Part shown: positions 34,753-42,914 of the stretch, piece by piece
Position numbering within the stretch: the first letter of the stretch is position 1
Layout: each line of letters opens with the position of its first letter
Assembly: GCA_028874985.1 (NCBI GenBank)
Contig: JAPPGI010000052.1
Span: 55,532-119,531, forward strand
Origin: Gemmatimonadota bacterium
Lineage (GTDB): Bacteria; Gemmatimonadota; Gemmatimonadetes; Longimicrobiales; Gaopeijiaceae
DNA length: 64,000 nucleotides
Reading direction: 5' to 3'
The notes under the pieces: generated by a model
The model's input: the letters and a program-made list of their open reading frames with translations, nothing else
What the model was told of the DNA's origin: nothing
Databases searched by the model: none
Made by a program: the position numbers and the translations under genes

Positions 34753-36540
34753 ATGGACCAGGCTTCCAAGACCGGATCGTTCCACCGCCGGGTCGCGGTG
34801 GACACCCCCGAGCACGTCCGACTCGACTATGTGCTCGCCGACGTCGGGTCGCGCGCCGCCGCCCTGGCCATCGACCTGGGCGTGCTCGTCGCCGGGATAC
34901 TGTTGCTCGGCCTGGCCTACTACTACATCGATCGCCTGGGCGGTTTCGTCGGTTCCGTAAGCGGCACCGTGCTCATCTTCGCCCTCTTCTTTGCGCAGTG
35001 GGGCTACTTCCTGCTCTGCGAGTGGTTCTGGGACGGGCGCACACCGGGCAAGCGGGCGATCGGGTTGCGGGTGGTACACGTGGGTGGCGAGCCCCTGTCC
35101 TTCCAGGGTTCCGTGCTGCGCAATCTCCTCCGGATCATTGACTTGCAGCCCGGGGTGACCGGAGTGGCCGGGGCGGTCTGCATCCTGGCCAACAAGCGGG
35201 CCCAGCGTCTGGGAGACCTGGTTGCCGGCACCATGGTGGTGCGCGACGCGGGCGGAGGAGAGCTTCTCGGCACCGACGCGCTCCCGCCGGGACGGGTGGG
35301 ACGCCCCCGGCTTGCGCCCGCGCAATTCGAGCTTCTGGCGGGCTACATGGCCCGGCGGGAAGGGTTGGAGCCGGCGGTGCGGCGCCGCGTGGCCGAGTCG
35401 GTCCTCAAGGCCCTCGACTCCGCCGTCGAGCTGCAGCCGATGAACGCGAATGCCACTCCCGGGGAGGCGCTCGCCCGCCTTCACGAGGAGGAGGCGCCCC
35501 GGCACGCGGCCCGGCGTGGCGGTGCGAGCCTCCAGGCCTCGACCATGGCCCGCGAACAGCGCGAGGAGTGGGCGGCCTACTCGGGCCTGGTCGAGAAGGG
35601 ACGCAAGCGGGGCCTGAGCAGCTTCACGGAGGGAGAGACGCACAGGTTCGGGCGTTTGTACCGCGGCATGATGGCCGACCTGGAACGGGCCCGCACCTAC
35701 GGAGCGTCGCCGGGGCTCCTGGGAACCGTGCAACGATGGGCGGGAGCCGGGCACAACCTTCTCTACCGCGCCCGGGGCCGGGTGGCGGTCTCGGTCTGGC
35801 GCTGGGTGGCCGCCGGGTTCCCGAGCTCGGTGCGCCGCTTCCGCCGCCCGATCCTGCTGGCCGCGCTCCTGTTATTCGGTCCCATGGCGGCGACCTTCGC
35901 CGCGGTCGACGGCGAGCCGCGGCTTGGGCGCTCGCTCGTGGGTCCGGGGATGTTCGCCCGGGCGGAGAACACCGTGAAGGGCGACATCAACACGCTGTAC
36001 CTGGAGAGAGAGGTCGCCGCGGCCGAAATGCCCGTGTTCTCCTCGTTCCTGATCACCAACAACATCGGCGTCACCTTCGTGACCTTCGCCGGGGGATTCC
36101 TGGCGGGCGCGGGAACCCTTTACATCCTCTTGATCAACGGCATCTCGATAGGGGCCGCACTGGCGGTGTACGCCAACGAGGGGGTGCTCGGGGTGATCCT
36201 CGCCTTCGTCTTCTCGCACGGGTTCCTGGAACTCGGCGCGATCTGCATCGCGGGCGGGGCGGGATTCGGGCTGGGGTCCGCGCTGCTCATGCCGGGACGG
36301 CGCACCCGGGCGGAGGCGCTGCGGGAACGCGGCCGCACCTTCCTCTCACTCCTGGCGGGCACGTCGCTGATGCTGGTGGTAGCGGGGTTGATCGAAGGCT
36401 TCTACTCGCCCTCCACGCTGCCCGCGGCGGCGAAGTTCACCTTCGGGGGCGCGACCGGGGTGCTCATGTTGCTGTACTTCGGGTTGGCCGGCAGGGAGTC
36501 CGGCGCCCCCGCGGCTGCTACAACAGCCCCCGCTCCTTGA
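34753..36540 (+). CDS. RDD-SpoIIM fusion membrane protein
   Basis: A 595-aa protein fusing two domains that are usually separate genes beside MoxR/DUF58 clusters. Residues 30-165 are an RDD domain (VGSRAAALAIDLGVLVAGIL, then WDGRTPGKRAIGLRVV, and the end ILANKRAQRLGDLVAGTMVV). A charged linker follows (about 180-330), then a SpoIIM/DUF95 domain (about 300-580) with SSFLITNNIGVTFVTFAGGFL, ISIGAALAVY and FSHGFLELGAICIAGGAGFGLG. Several membrane segments. Its 3' end overlaps the convergent DUF58 gene by 23 bases, placing it beside that cluster, with which it probably works. Confidence 0.9.
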   Translation: MDQASKTGSFHRRVAVDTPEHVRLDYVLADVGSRAAALAIDLGVLVAGILLLGLAYYYIDRLGGFVGSVSGTVLIFALFFAQWGYFLLCEWFWDGRTPGKRAIGLRVVHVGGEPLSFQGSVLRNLLRIIDLQPGVTGVAGAVCILANKRAQRLGDLVAGTMVVRDAGGGELLGTDALPPGRVGRPRLAPAQFELLAGYMARREGLEPAVRRRVAESVLKALDSAVELQPMNANATPGEALARLHEEEAPRHAARRGGASLQASTMAREQREEWAAYSGLVEKGRKRGLSSFTEGETHRFGRLYRGMMADLERARTYGASPGLLGTVQRWAGAGHNLLYRARGRVAVSVWRWVAAGFPSSVRRFRRPILLAALLLFGPMAATFAAVDGEPRLGRSLVGPGMFARAENTVKGDINTLYLEREVAAAEMPVFSSFLITNNIGVTFVTFAGGFLAGAGTLYILLINGISIGAALAVYANEGVLGVILAFVFSHGFLELGAICIAGGAGFGLGSALLMPGRRTRAEALRERGRTFLSLLAGTSLMLVVAGLIEGFYSPSTLPAAAKFTFGGATGVLMLLYFGLAGRESGAPAAATTAPAP

Positions 36541-37840
36541 TCTCCACGTACTTGTCCAGCGTGCGGACCAGGGTGTCGCCCGGGGGCGTGTCCACCACCA
36601 GGATGCCCGACTGGCGCATGACCTGCAGCGTCGTCGCGCGTGCCTGCACCAGCTCTTCGGCCGCGGCCCGATAGTAGCCGTCCTTCGGCCTGGCCACCGC
36701 CCGGGTGGCCGCCGCCTCCAGCGCCGGGTTCCGGATGGCGATCGCCAGGGGAAGGTGCGCGCGCCCGATCCGGCTCAGCGAACTGACCAGCGCCCGCGAC
36801 ACCGACCCGTCGATCACGTCGCAGAAGAGGATCACCAGCGAGCGCTTGCGGAAGGTCCGCCCCAGCGTGGCGAGCGCCAGCGGGTAGTTGGGTTCGACCA
36901 GCCGCGTCTCCACGCCCGCGAGCACCCTGGCCAGCGCGGGCGGATCGGCCCGGCGCGGCGGCGACACGTGGCGGATCCGGTCGTCGAAGACCACCGCCCC
37001 GATGCGGTCGCCGAAGTTCTGGGCCCGGCCGGCGAGCATCATGCACGCCCCGAGCGCGTAGTCGATCCGTTCGCGCAGCGGCGACAGCCTTTCGCGCATG
37101 TGCCGGCCCGCGTCGATCGCCAGCACGATGTTCTGACTGCGCTCGGCCTCGTAGTTGCGCACCACGTACCTGCGCCGCTTCGCCGACGCCTTCCAGTCGA
37201 TGGCGCGGGGGTCGTCGCCCCGGGCGTAGTCGCGCAGGCTCTCGAACTCGCGCCCTTCGCCCCACTGGCGGTTGCGGCGCTGCCCCGGAATGCGGAGCGG
37301 GCGGTGGATCGCGTGGCGGCTGCGGTCGCGGAGCAGGTCCCGGACTCCGGGCTGAACCTGCAGGGTGTGGGATAGCTCGACGCTGGAACGGCGCCACGCG
37401 AGCCCCCACGGAGAAAGCGTCCGCAGATGCACCGGGCCGAGCTCGAGGAAGCCCCGGGTACGGGGCGTCACCCGGTAGAGGCACTGCACCGACGAACCAG
37501 CCGGGATCCCGACCTGGAAACCCCCTTCCCACGGGTCCGTGCCATCGGCGCCGGCGACGCGCCGCAGACACGGGTCGAGGTCGTCGGTCACCCTGACGGT
37601 GACGGCGTGTTCGCCGCGGTTCGTAACCGTCAGCGCCACCTCGGCCACGGCCGCCAGCGCCGAGATCCTCGGCACCTCGCGCTCGGCCGAGGGCGCTTGC
37701 GTGCGCCTGCCGTCGACGAGTGCCAGCAGCAGGATCAGGGCGTCGACCGCCAGCGCCGGTCCCACGTCCACGAGCAGGAGAAACGACGCCAGCAGCAGCA
37801 GCGTGAGGGTGCGCGCGCTCGGGATCAGCGTGAGCCGCAC
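36518..37840 (-). CDS. DUF58 domain-containing protein
   Basis: A 440-aa protein with two N-terminal membrane helices (about 8-45), a beta-rich region and a VWA-like DUF58 domain: GEGREFESLRDYARGDDPRAIDWKAS (about 194-219, the DUF58 hallmark, with DWKASAKR), VRNYEAERSQNIVLAIDAGRHM and VILFCDVIDGSV. GTG start with AGAGG upstream. Last gene of the leftward MoxR cluster. Partners of MoxR ATPases with VWA-like domains are thought to assemble or insert metals/cofactors in client proteins; no client is identified here. Confidence 0.92.
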   Translation of the reverse strand: MRLTLIPSARTLTLLLLASFLLLVDVGPALAVDALILLLALVDGRRTQAPSAEREVPRISALAAVAEVALTVTNRGEHAVTVRVTDDLDPCLRRVAGADGTDPWEGGFQVGIPAGSSVQCLYRVTPRTRGFLELGPVHLRTLSPWGLAWRRSSVELSHTLQVQPGVRDLLRDRSRHAIHRPLRIPGQRRNRQWGEGREFESLRDYARGDDPRAIDWKASAKRRRYVVRNYEAERSQNIVLAIDAGRHMRERLSPLRERIDYALGACMMLAGRAQNFGDRIGAVVFDDRIRHVSPPRRADPPALARVLAGVETRLVEPNYPLALATLGRTFRKRSLVILFCDVIDGSVSRALVSSLSRIGRAHLPLAIAIRNPALEAAATRAVARPKDGYYRAAAEELVQARATTLQVMRQSGILVVDTPPGDTLVRTLDKYVEIKERGLL

Positions 37841-37860
37841 TTGCCCGGCCTCTTCATGAT

Positions 37861-37897
37861 GTAATGCGTACTTTACTTTTTGTCATGTATAGTATAC
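37861..37897 (+). promoter_or_regulatory. 37-bp intergenic element, copy 3 (between moxR-type and DUF58 genes)
   Basis: Forward copy of GTAA-N8-TTAC-N4-TGTCATGT-N4-TATAC with the same spacing as copies 1 and 2. It fills the gap between two leftward genes. Read leftward it gives ATGACA-N16-TTACAT; a transcript would start near 37852, directly before the AGAGG and GTG of the DUF58 gene, so it may supply a separate promoter for that gene. Confidence 0.7.
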
Positions 37898-37899
37898 CG

Positions 37900-38841
37900 C
37901 TACCGCGGAGCCTCCAGTGTCTCCAGCAGCGACTGCAGCTCCTCGTCGGACGAGCGGCCCTCGACCTCCGCCTCGGCCGTGAGAACCACCCGGTGCCTCA
38001 GGACCGGAAACGACAGCGACTTGACATCGTCGGGAGTCACGAAGTCGCGTCCGCTCAGGTACGCTTCGGCCCGTGCCGCCTGGAAGAGCGCGACCCCGGC
38101 CCGCGGACTCGCCCCCAGCACGAAGGCGGCGTCTTCGCGGGTGGCCCGCACGATGTCGGTCACGTAGCGCCGGACCCGCTCGTCCATGTGCACCCGGTTC
38201 ACCGCGGCGCGCATCTCCAGCAGCTCCTTGCGCGTGGTGGGGTCGCCCATGGGATAGGTGGCCTCGTCGTCGGCCCTGAACCCGCCTTCGTGCCGGTCGA
38301 GGATCTCCCGTTCGGCCTCCTCCGGCGGATAGTCCACCACGATCTTCATCAGGAAGCGGTCGACCTGTGCCTCGGGAAGGGGGTAGGTGCCCTCGTACTC
38401 GACCGGGTTCTGGGTGGCGAAGACGGTGAAGGGAAGCGGCAGCGGCCGCGTCTTTCCGTCCACGGTGACCTGCCGCTCCTCCATCGCCTCCAGGAGCGCG
38501 GACTGAGTCTTCGGCGGTGCGCGGTTGATCTCGTCGGCCAGCAGCAGGTCGGCGAAGACGGGCCCGGCGCGGTAGGTGAACCCGGCGTCGCCGAGGATGT
38601 TGACGCCGACCAGATCCGTCGGCATCAGGTCGGGGGTGAACTGGACCCTGCCGAAGTCGAGCCCCAGCCCCTTGGCCAGCGCCCGTACCGCAAGCGTCTT
38701 GGCGGTCCCCGGAACGCCCTCGACCAGGGCGTGCCCGCGGGCGAGCAGGGTGATCATGAGCTGGCGCAGGACGGCCTGCTGGCCGAGGACGACGTTGTCG
38801 AGGTCGCCGAGGAGGCGCAGCGCGGCGTCGGGTGGTGTCAT
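37900..38841 (-). CDS. MoxR-family AAA+ ATPase
   Basis: 313 aa, AAA+ chaperone of the MoxR subgroup. Walker A GVPGTAKT (43-50), FTPDLMPTDLVG, Walker B LLADEINRAPPKTQSALLEAM (about 98-118), the MoxR signature FATQNPVEYEGTYPLPEAQ, DRFLMKI and sensor-2 GASPRAGVALFQAARAEAYL. AAGGAG upstream of the ATG. It precedes the DUF58 gene by 59 bases, the gap being filled by the 37-bp element. Confidence 0.95.
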   Translation of the reverse strand: MTPPDAALRLLGDLDNVVLGQQAVLRQLMITLLARGHALVEGVPGTAKTLAVRALAKGLGLDFGRVQFTPDLMPTDLVGVNILGDAGFTYRAGPVFADLLLADEINRAPPKTQSALLEAMEERQVTVDGKTRPLPLPFTVFATQNPVEYEGTYPLPEAQVDRFLMKIVVDYPPEEAEREILDRHEGGFRADDEATYPMGDPTTRKELLEMRAAVNRVHMDERVRRYVTDIVRATREDAAFVLGASPRAGVALFQAARAEAYLSGRDFVTPDDVKSLSFPVLRHRVVLTAEAEVEGRSSDEELQSLLETLEAPR

Positions 38842-38863
38842 GGGTGGTTCTCCTTGGCGGGAT

Positions 38864-40120
38864 TCATCCGCGGGCCGCCAGGTATTCGTCGATGCCGGCG
38901 GCCAGCGCGGCGAGGTCGGGTGGATCGTTGCCGAGACCGCTGCGGGCCCGGGCCAGGGGAGTGTCCGCGCCTGCGCCGGCGTCCAACTTCCGCAGCAGGG
39001 AAGCGGCTTCGGCGGTGGTGCGGGGTGGAGGGTGGCGCGTGGTCCTCGCCAGCCGCGCCACGAGGAGGAGCGCGGCCGTGTTGTCGGCCCTGGCCTTCCG
39101 GTAGAGGTCTCCCAGCGCCGAGACGTGTTCCAGCGGCGACCGGCGCTCCAGGTCGGGTGGGGCCACGGCCGGGGTGGGCGCCCCGAGTCGCAGCCCGAGA
39201 CAGGCCAGGATCAGGAAGCTGACGACGACGAGGTGGAGGAGCGTCCGGCCGGCCGGGTTGCCCAGGAAGAAGTCTCTCAGCACCTCGGCCCGTGTCCGGT
39301 CGCCCCGTATCCCCTGGTGGAACTCGTCGAAGAAGACCGTGTCGGCCTCGCCGGTGTAGGCCAGGGCGGCCCGCACCGCGAGCACGGCCAGGGGGTGCTC
39401 GCCGGCACGCTCGTTGGAGATGGGGCCGCCCTCGGAGAATACCACCACACGTCCCTCCCCGAAGGCGAACACGGCCGCGAGGATCCATTCCCGGTCACCG
39501 CTTCCGGTGTCCTCGGCGGTCAGCAGGCGCCGGACATCGTGGACACCGGTCGAGTCGGGATCGTCCTCCCCGTCGATGCGCAGCCCGTCAACCAGGGAGC
39601 CGGATGGACCCAGTCCCGCCGTCAGCGCGTGTTCATGCCAGCCGGGCTCTTCCAGGGACTGCTCCCGTATCTGGTCCGCCAGTGACAACACGCGGAACCG
39701 GACGCCCAGCGAGTCCATGAGCGGCGACCGCGCCGCCCCGTCCGACGTTGCGCGGTAGCTGGGGATGTAGAGCAGCGTGCCACCCTCGCGGACCATGTCC
39801 AGCAGCGTCGCAACCTCCCGAGGGCTCAGAACCACCGCCGGCTCAAGGAGCGCGACGGTCCCGCGCAGCGGATCGGATTCGTCCGCTTCCACGAACGGTG
39901 TCGTGCGAGGGGCGGTCGCGCGGCCCAGGCGGTCGATCCCGCGGGCTAGTGCCGCCACCCCGTCCGGGGTGGTGCGGAAGTAGCTGCGGCGAACGTCCAG
40001 GTTGGCCTGTCCCTGCGGGCGGTAGACGTACCCCACGCCGAGCGCGAAGACCACGATCACGACGATCCAGAGGAGCGGCTGCCGCGTCCGTCTCCCGGCT
40101 TCGGTCGCGGGTCCGTTCAC
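38864..40120 (-). CDS. DUF4350 domain-containing membrane protein
   Basis: 418 aa with one N-terminal membrane helix (about 14-33), an extracytoplasmic DUF4350-like region (SYFRTTPDGVAALARGIDRL, MVREGGTLLYIPS, GRVVVFSEGGPISN), a second helix (about 290-310, TLLHLVVVSFLILACLGLRLG) and a helical C-terminus. Typical component of MoxR/DUF58 clusters. GTG start overlapping the previous gene by 4 bases. Function unknown. Confidence 0.85.
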   Translation of the reverse strand: MNGPATEAGRRTRQPLLWIVVIVVFALGVGYVYRPQGQANLDVRRSYFRTTPDGVAALARGIDRLGRATAPRTTPFVEADESDPLRGTVALLEPAVVLSPREVATLLDMVREGGTLLYIPSYRATSDGAARSPLMDSLGVRFRVLSLADQIREQSLEEPGWHEHALTAGLGPSGSLVDGLRIDGEDDPDSTGVHDVRRLLTAEDTGSGDREWILAAVFAFGEGRVVVFSEGGPISNERAGEHPLAVLAVRAALAYTGEADTVFFDEFHQGIRGDRTRAEVLRDFFLGNPAGRTLLHLVVVSFLILACLGLRLGAPTPAVAPPDLERRSPLEHVSALGDLYRKARADNTAALLLVARLARTTRHPPPRTTAEAASLLRKLDAGAGADTPLARARSGLGNDPPDLAALAAGIDEYLAARG

Positions 40121-40917
40121 CGCGAACCGGTCTCCCCGTCCCGCTGCCCGGGTCCGCGCGCCGCCTGTTCGGTCCCGGTCTCCGTCTGCGCGGCCCGGTC
40201 CGCCTGCCGTCCGGCCTCCGCGGACGCCTCCCCGGTGTCGGCCGCCCCCTCACCACCCCCGGTCCCGCCTCCCCCCTCCGTTCCACCAGCGGGACAACCC
40301 GCTTCCCGTGCCAGCCCGGCCAGTCCCTCGTACCCCGCCGCCGTCGGCCTCCGCTGCCCGAAGGAGAAGTCCTGGAAGGAATCGAAGAACCGCGACCCGG
40401 CGGCCCCCGTGCCGCCGCCCCGCGCCATCTCCAGCGCGTAGTCGCCGGGCGTCTTCGAGCTGTGAAACGAGAGCGCCCCCTGCCCGTCGAGCGTGAGGAG
40501 GAACCCCTGGTAGAGCGCCGTCGCCGCGGGACGAAGCTCGCCCCGGCCGGCCCGGTCGGTCGCCAGCCTGAACCACTCGCGCGCCGTCACCGGCGTCTCC
40601 GGCGCGGGCTCGGCCTGGTCGCCGTCACCGCCCCTCAGCCACTCGGGCGCGTACCGGCGGGCCAGGTACACCGCGAGCACCGCGACCGCGACCACGATGA
40701 CCACCGTCACGATCTCGGCGGCGGTGCCCTGGTCCCCGAGCGACTCCAGCAGCCACCTCAAGAGGTCTCCCACCATCCGGGCCACCCAGTCCAGCAGCAT
40801 CGCGAGCGGGTTCTGCGGGAAGGTGGCGAATTCGGACCCGGCCAGGATCTCGCGCAGGACCTCGGAAACCTCGTCCGCCTCAGGAAGCTGCCGCCCCGCC
40901 CCCGGCTCCTGCCTCAC
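40117..40917 (-). CDS. DUF4129 domain-containing protein
   Basis: 266 aa: an N-terminal amphipathic region, one membrane helix (about 67-85, AAEIVTVVIVVAVAVLAVYL), then a DUF4129-type helical domain (REWFRLATDRAGRGELRPAATALYQGF and the later KTPGDYALEM). The last 65 residues are a Gly/Glu/Ala-rich disordered tail that goes beyond the usual domain. Overlaps both neighbours by 4 bases (GTGA), so it is translated as part of the cluster. Confidence 0.83.
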   Translation of the reverse strand: MRQEPGAGRQLPEADEVSEVLREILAGSEFATFPQNPLAMLLDWVARMVGDLLRWLLESLGDQGTAAEIVTVVIVVAVAVLAVYLARRYAPEWLRGGDGDQAEPAPETPVTAREWFRLATDRAGRGELRPAATALYQGFLLTLDGQGALSFHSSKTPGDYALEMARGGGTGAAGSRFFDSFQDFSFGQRRPTAAGYEGLAGLAREAGCPAGGTEGGGGTGGGEGAADTGEASAEAGRQADRAAQTETGTEQAARGPGQRDGETGSR

Positions 40918-41807
40918 GGGGCGTCCATGGTGCCCGCGAGCGTCTCCAGGTCATAGGCTTCGCTGCGCACCCGCCGGTCGTGGAAGAGCATCAAGATGCT
41001 TCCGACCATGAAGGGTGCGGTCAGTGGTGCGATAAGCAGGTTGGCCGTATTCGTCAGCCACTGCCTTTCCGGGTCGACGGTACCCAGCGCTTCCGGCGAG
41101 GTGAACAGGTCCTGCATGCCGAAGAGGGTCGTGATCGCCATCGTCGGCGCGAAGTTGATGATCGATGCCACGACCATGATCCCGATCACGCGGAGCCAGC
41201 CGCCCTTGCAGAGGCTGAGCGAACGCTGAAGCGCGGCGATCACCCCCTTTCCTTCGATGATCACCGCCGGGAGGATGGCGAAGGTGGCCCCAAGCCAGAG
41301 AAGCGTGATGCCCACGACCATGAGAATGAAGCTGAAGCCGCCGATCAGCATGAGTGCGACGCTCCCGGACAACACCATGGGAATGGCGAACACCATGGCA
41401 CCCACCGCGACCGCACCGGCGACGGACCCGAACAGGAGAAAGGCCAGTACGGTCGCGCCGGCCACCCTGGGAAGGTGGCGCAGCGCGTCCCGGTAGGATC
41501 GCCCCACCGAGACCTCGCGCCCCTCGATCCGTTCCGCCATAGCCGCCGCCACCGCCACCGTACCCACCCAGGCGAAGAAGGCCGCGAGCAGGAGGGCGAT
41601 GCCCGCCGCCGCGGTGGCCGCGGGGTCGGCCTCGGGGTCGCCGGCCAGCAGGGAGGCGTTCGCACCCGTGACGAGCATGATGATGTATCCGGGGACCGCC
41701 GCCAGCAGCGCGATCAGGTAATACTGCCCGAAATGGCGCCGGTAGAGTTGCAGCGCCCCGTCCACGATTTCACCGAAACCGAGAGGGCGGAGGGGAATGG
41801 TCGACAT
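40914..41807 (-). CDS. polytopic membrane protein, GPDPase-membrane-domain-like
   Basis: 297 aa with six long hydrophobic segments, starting RPLGFGEIVDGALQLYRRHFGQYYLI and carrying VIIEGKGVIAALQRSLSLCKGGWLRVIGI, the pattern of the glycerophosphodiesterase-type membrane domain family (DUF7544-like). This family commonly opens DUF4129/MoxR clusters. First gene of the leftward five-gene set. No enzymatic motif. Confidence 0.75.
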   Translation of the reverse strand: MSTIPLRPLGFGEIVDGALQLYRRHFGQYYLIALLAAVPGYIIMLVTGANASLLAGDPEADPAATAAAGIALLLAAFFAWVGTVAVAAAMAERIEGREVSVGRSYRDALRHLPRVAGATVLAFLLFGSVAGAVAVGAMVFAIPMVLSGSVALMLIGGFSFILMVVGITLLWLGATFAILPAVIIEGKGVIAALQRSLSLCKGGWLRVIGIMVVASIINFAPTMAITTLFGMQDLFTSPEALGTVDPERQWLTNTANLLIAPLTAPFMVGSILMLFHDRRVRSEAYDLETLAGTMDAP

Positions 41808-41835
41808 GCCGGGAAGCTAGCGAACCACCGTGCGG

Positions 41836-42762
41836 TCACACCAGCCTCCCCCGCAGACCCCTCAACACGGCCAGGTTCTGACGGTCGGCGCCCACGCCGT
41901 CGTCGCCCTTCGGCGTCTCCAGGATCTTCGGTACGTCGCGAAACCGCTCGTCGTTCATGAGGCGCCGGAAGGGCTCGATCCCCATCGTCCCTTCGCCGAT
42001 GTTCTCGTGACGATCGAGACGGGAGCCGAAGGGCGATTTCGCGTCGTTGAGGTGGAACACCTCGATGCGGTCGATTCCGAAGGTGTCGTCGGCACGCATC
42101 CACACTCCGTCGAAGTCGTCCCGCAGGTCCAGCCCGGCGACCCACGCGTGACAGGTGTCGAAGCACACCCCCACCCGGGCGCGGTGCGGTTCGGAGACCC
42201 GCTCGATGATCCCCGCCAGCTCCTCGAAGGTGCCTCCGACCGACGTGCCCGATCCCGAAGTGAGCTCCAGCAGGACGCGGGGGCCGGCCGGGACGGCCTC
42301 CAGGGCCTCTGAAACCCCGGCCGCGTTGCGAGCGATCCCGCTTGCCCGGTCGCCGTCGGTCGCGTTGCCGGGGTGGGTGACCACCGCGTCCATGCCGAGA
42401 AGGGCGGCGCGCTCCAGCTCCCGGCGAAAGGAGTCGGCCGAGCGGCGCCACAGCTCGGGCAGGGGGCTCGCCAGGTTGATAAGGTAGGAGTCGTGAGAAA
42501 CCGTGCAGGCCGCGTCGATGCGGGCCGCTTCCCTGCGAAATGCGGCAGCGCGATCATCCGGGACGTTGGGATCGGCCCAGCGGTTGGGCTGTTTGGTGAA
42601 GATCTGGAAGACCGCCGCCCCGATCTCGCCGGCCCGGCCGGGCGCCCGGTCGACGCCTCCCGCCACGGACACGTGGGCGCCCAGGACCCGGGGGCGCGGT
42701 TCTCCGGTCCCCGGGCGGTGGAGAATCCCGCTACGGACCGTCGGCGCGCGAACGTCGGACAT
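41836..42762 (-). CDS. nfo: deoxyribonuclease IV (endonuclease IV, Nfo)
   Basis: AP endonuclease that cuts 5' of abasic sites using three zinc ions. 308 aa from the ATG at 42762; an upstream frame extension is Arg/Gly-rich and unlikely. TIM-barrel motifs: GAHVSVAGGVDRA, FQIFTKQPNRW, VTHPGN, LELTSGSG, GVCFDTCHAWVAGLDLR, FHLNDAKSPFGSRLDRHENIGEG (His/Asp/Glu metal ligands) and ILETPKG. Canonical. Confidence 0.96.
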   Translation of the reverse strand: MSDVRAPTVRSGILHRPGTGEPRPRVLGAHVSVAGGVDRAPGRAGEIGAAVFQIFTKQPNRWADPNVPDDRAAAFRREAARIDAACTVSHDSYLINLASPLPELWRRSADSFRRELERAALLGMDAVVTHPGNATDGDRASGIARNAAGVSEALEAVPAGPRVLLELTSGSGTSVGGTFEELAGIIERVSEPHRARVGVCFDTCHAWVAGLDLRDDFDGVWMRADDTFGIDRIEVFHLNDAKSPFGSRLDRHENIGEGTMGIEPFRRLMNDERFRDVPKILETPKGDDGVGADRQNLAVLRGLRGRLV

Positions 42763-42914
42763 GATTCCGCAACTTCGGCCCCACCGCGATCGACGGCAAC
42801 CGCCGCGCCCCGCCTCCCTTGCCCGACACCCGCACCCACTCGACCTTGTCCATCCACCGCGTGGCACGTCCACCGCGCCACACCGCCCGCAGCCCCCACC
42901 GAGGACCCGACCCG

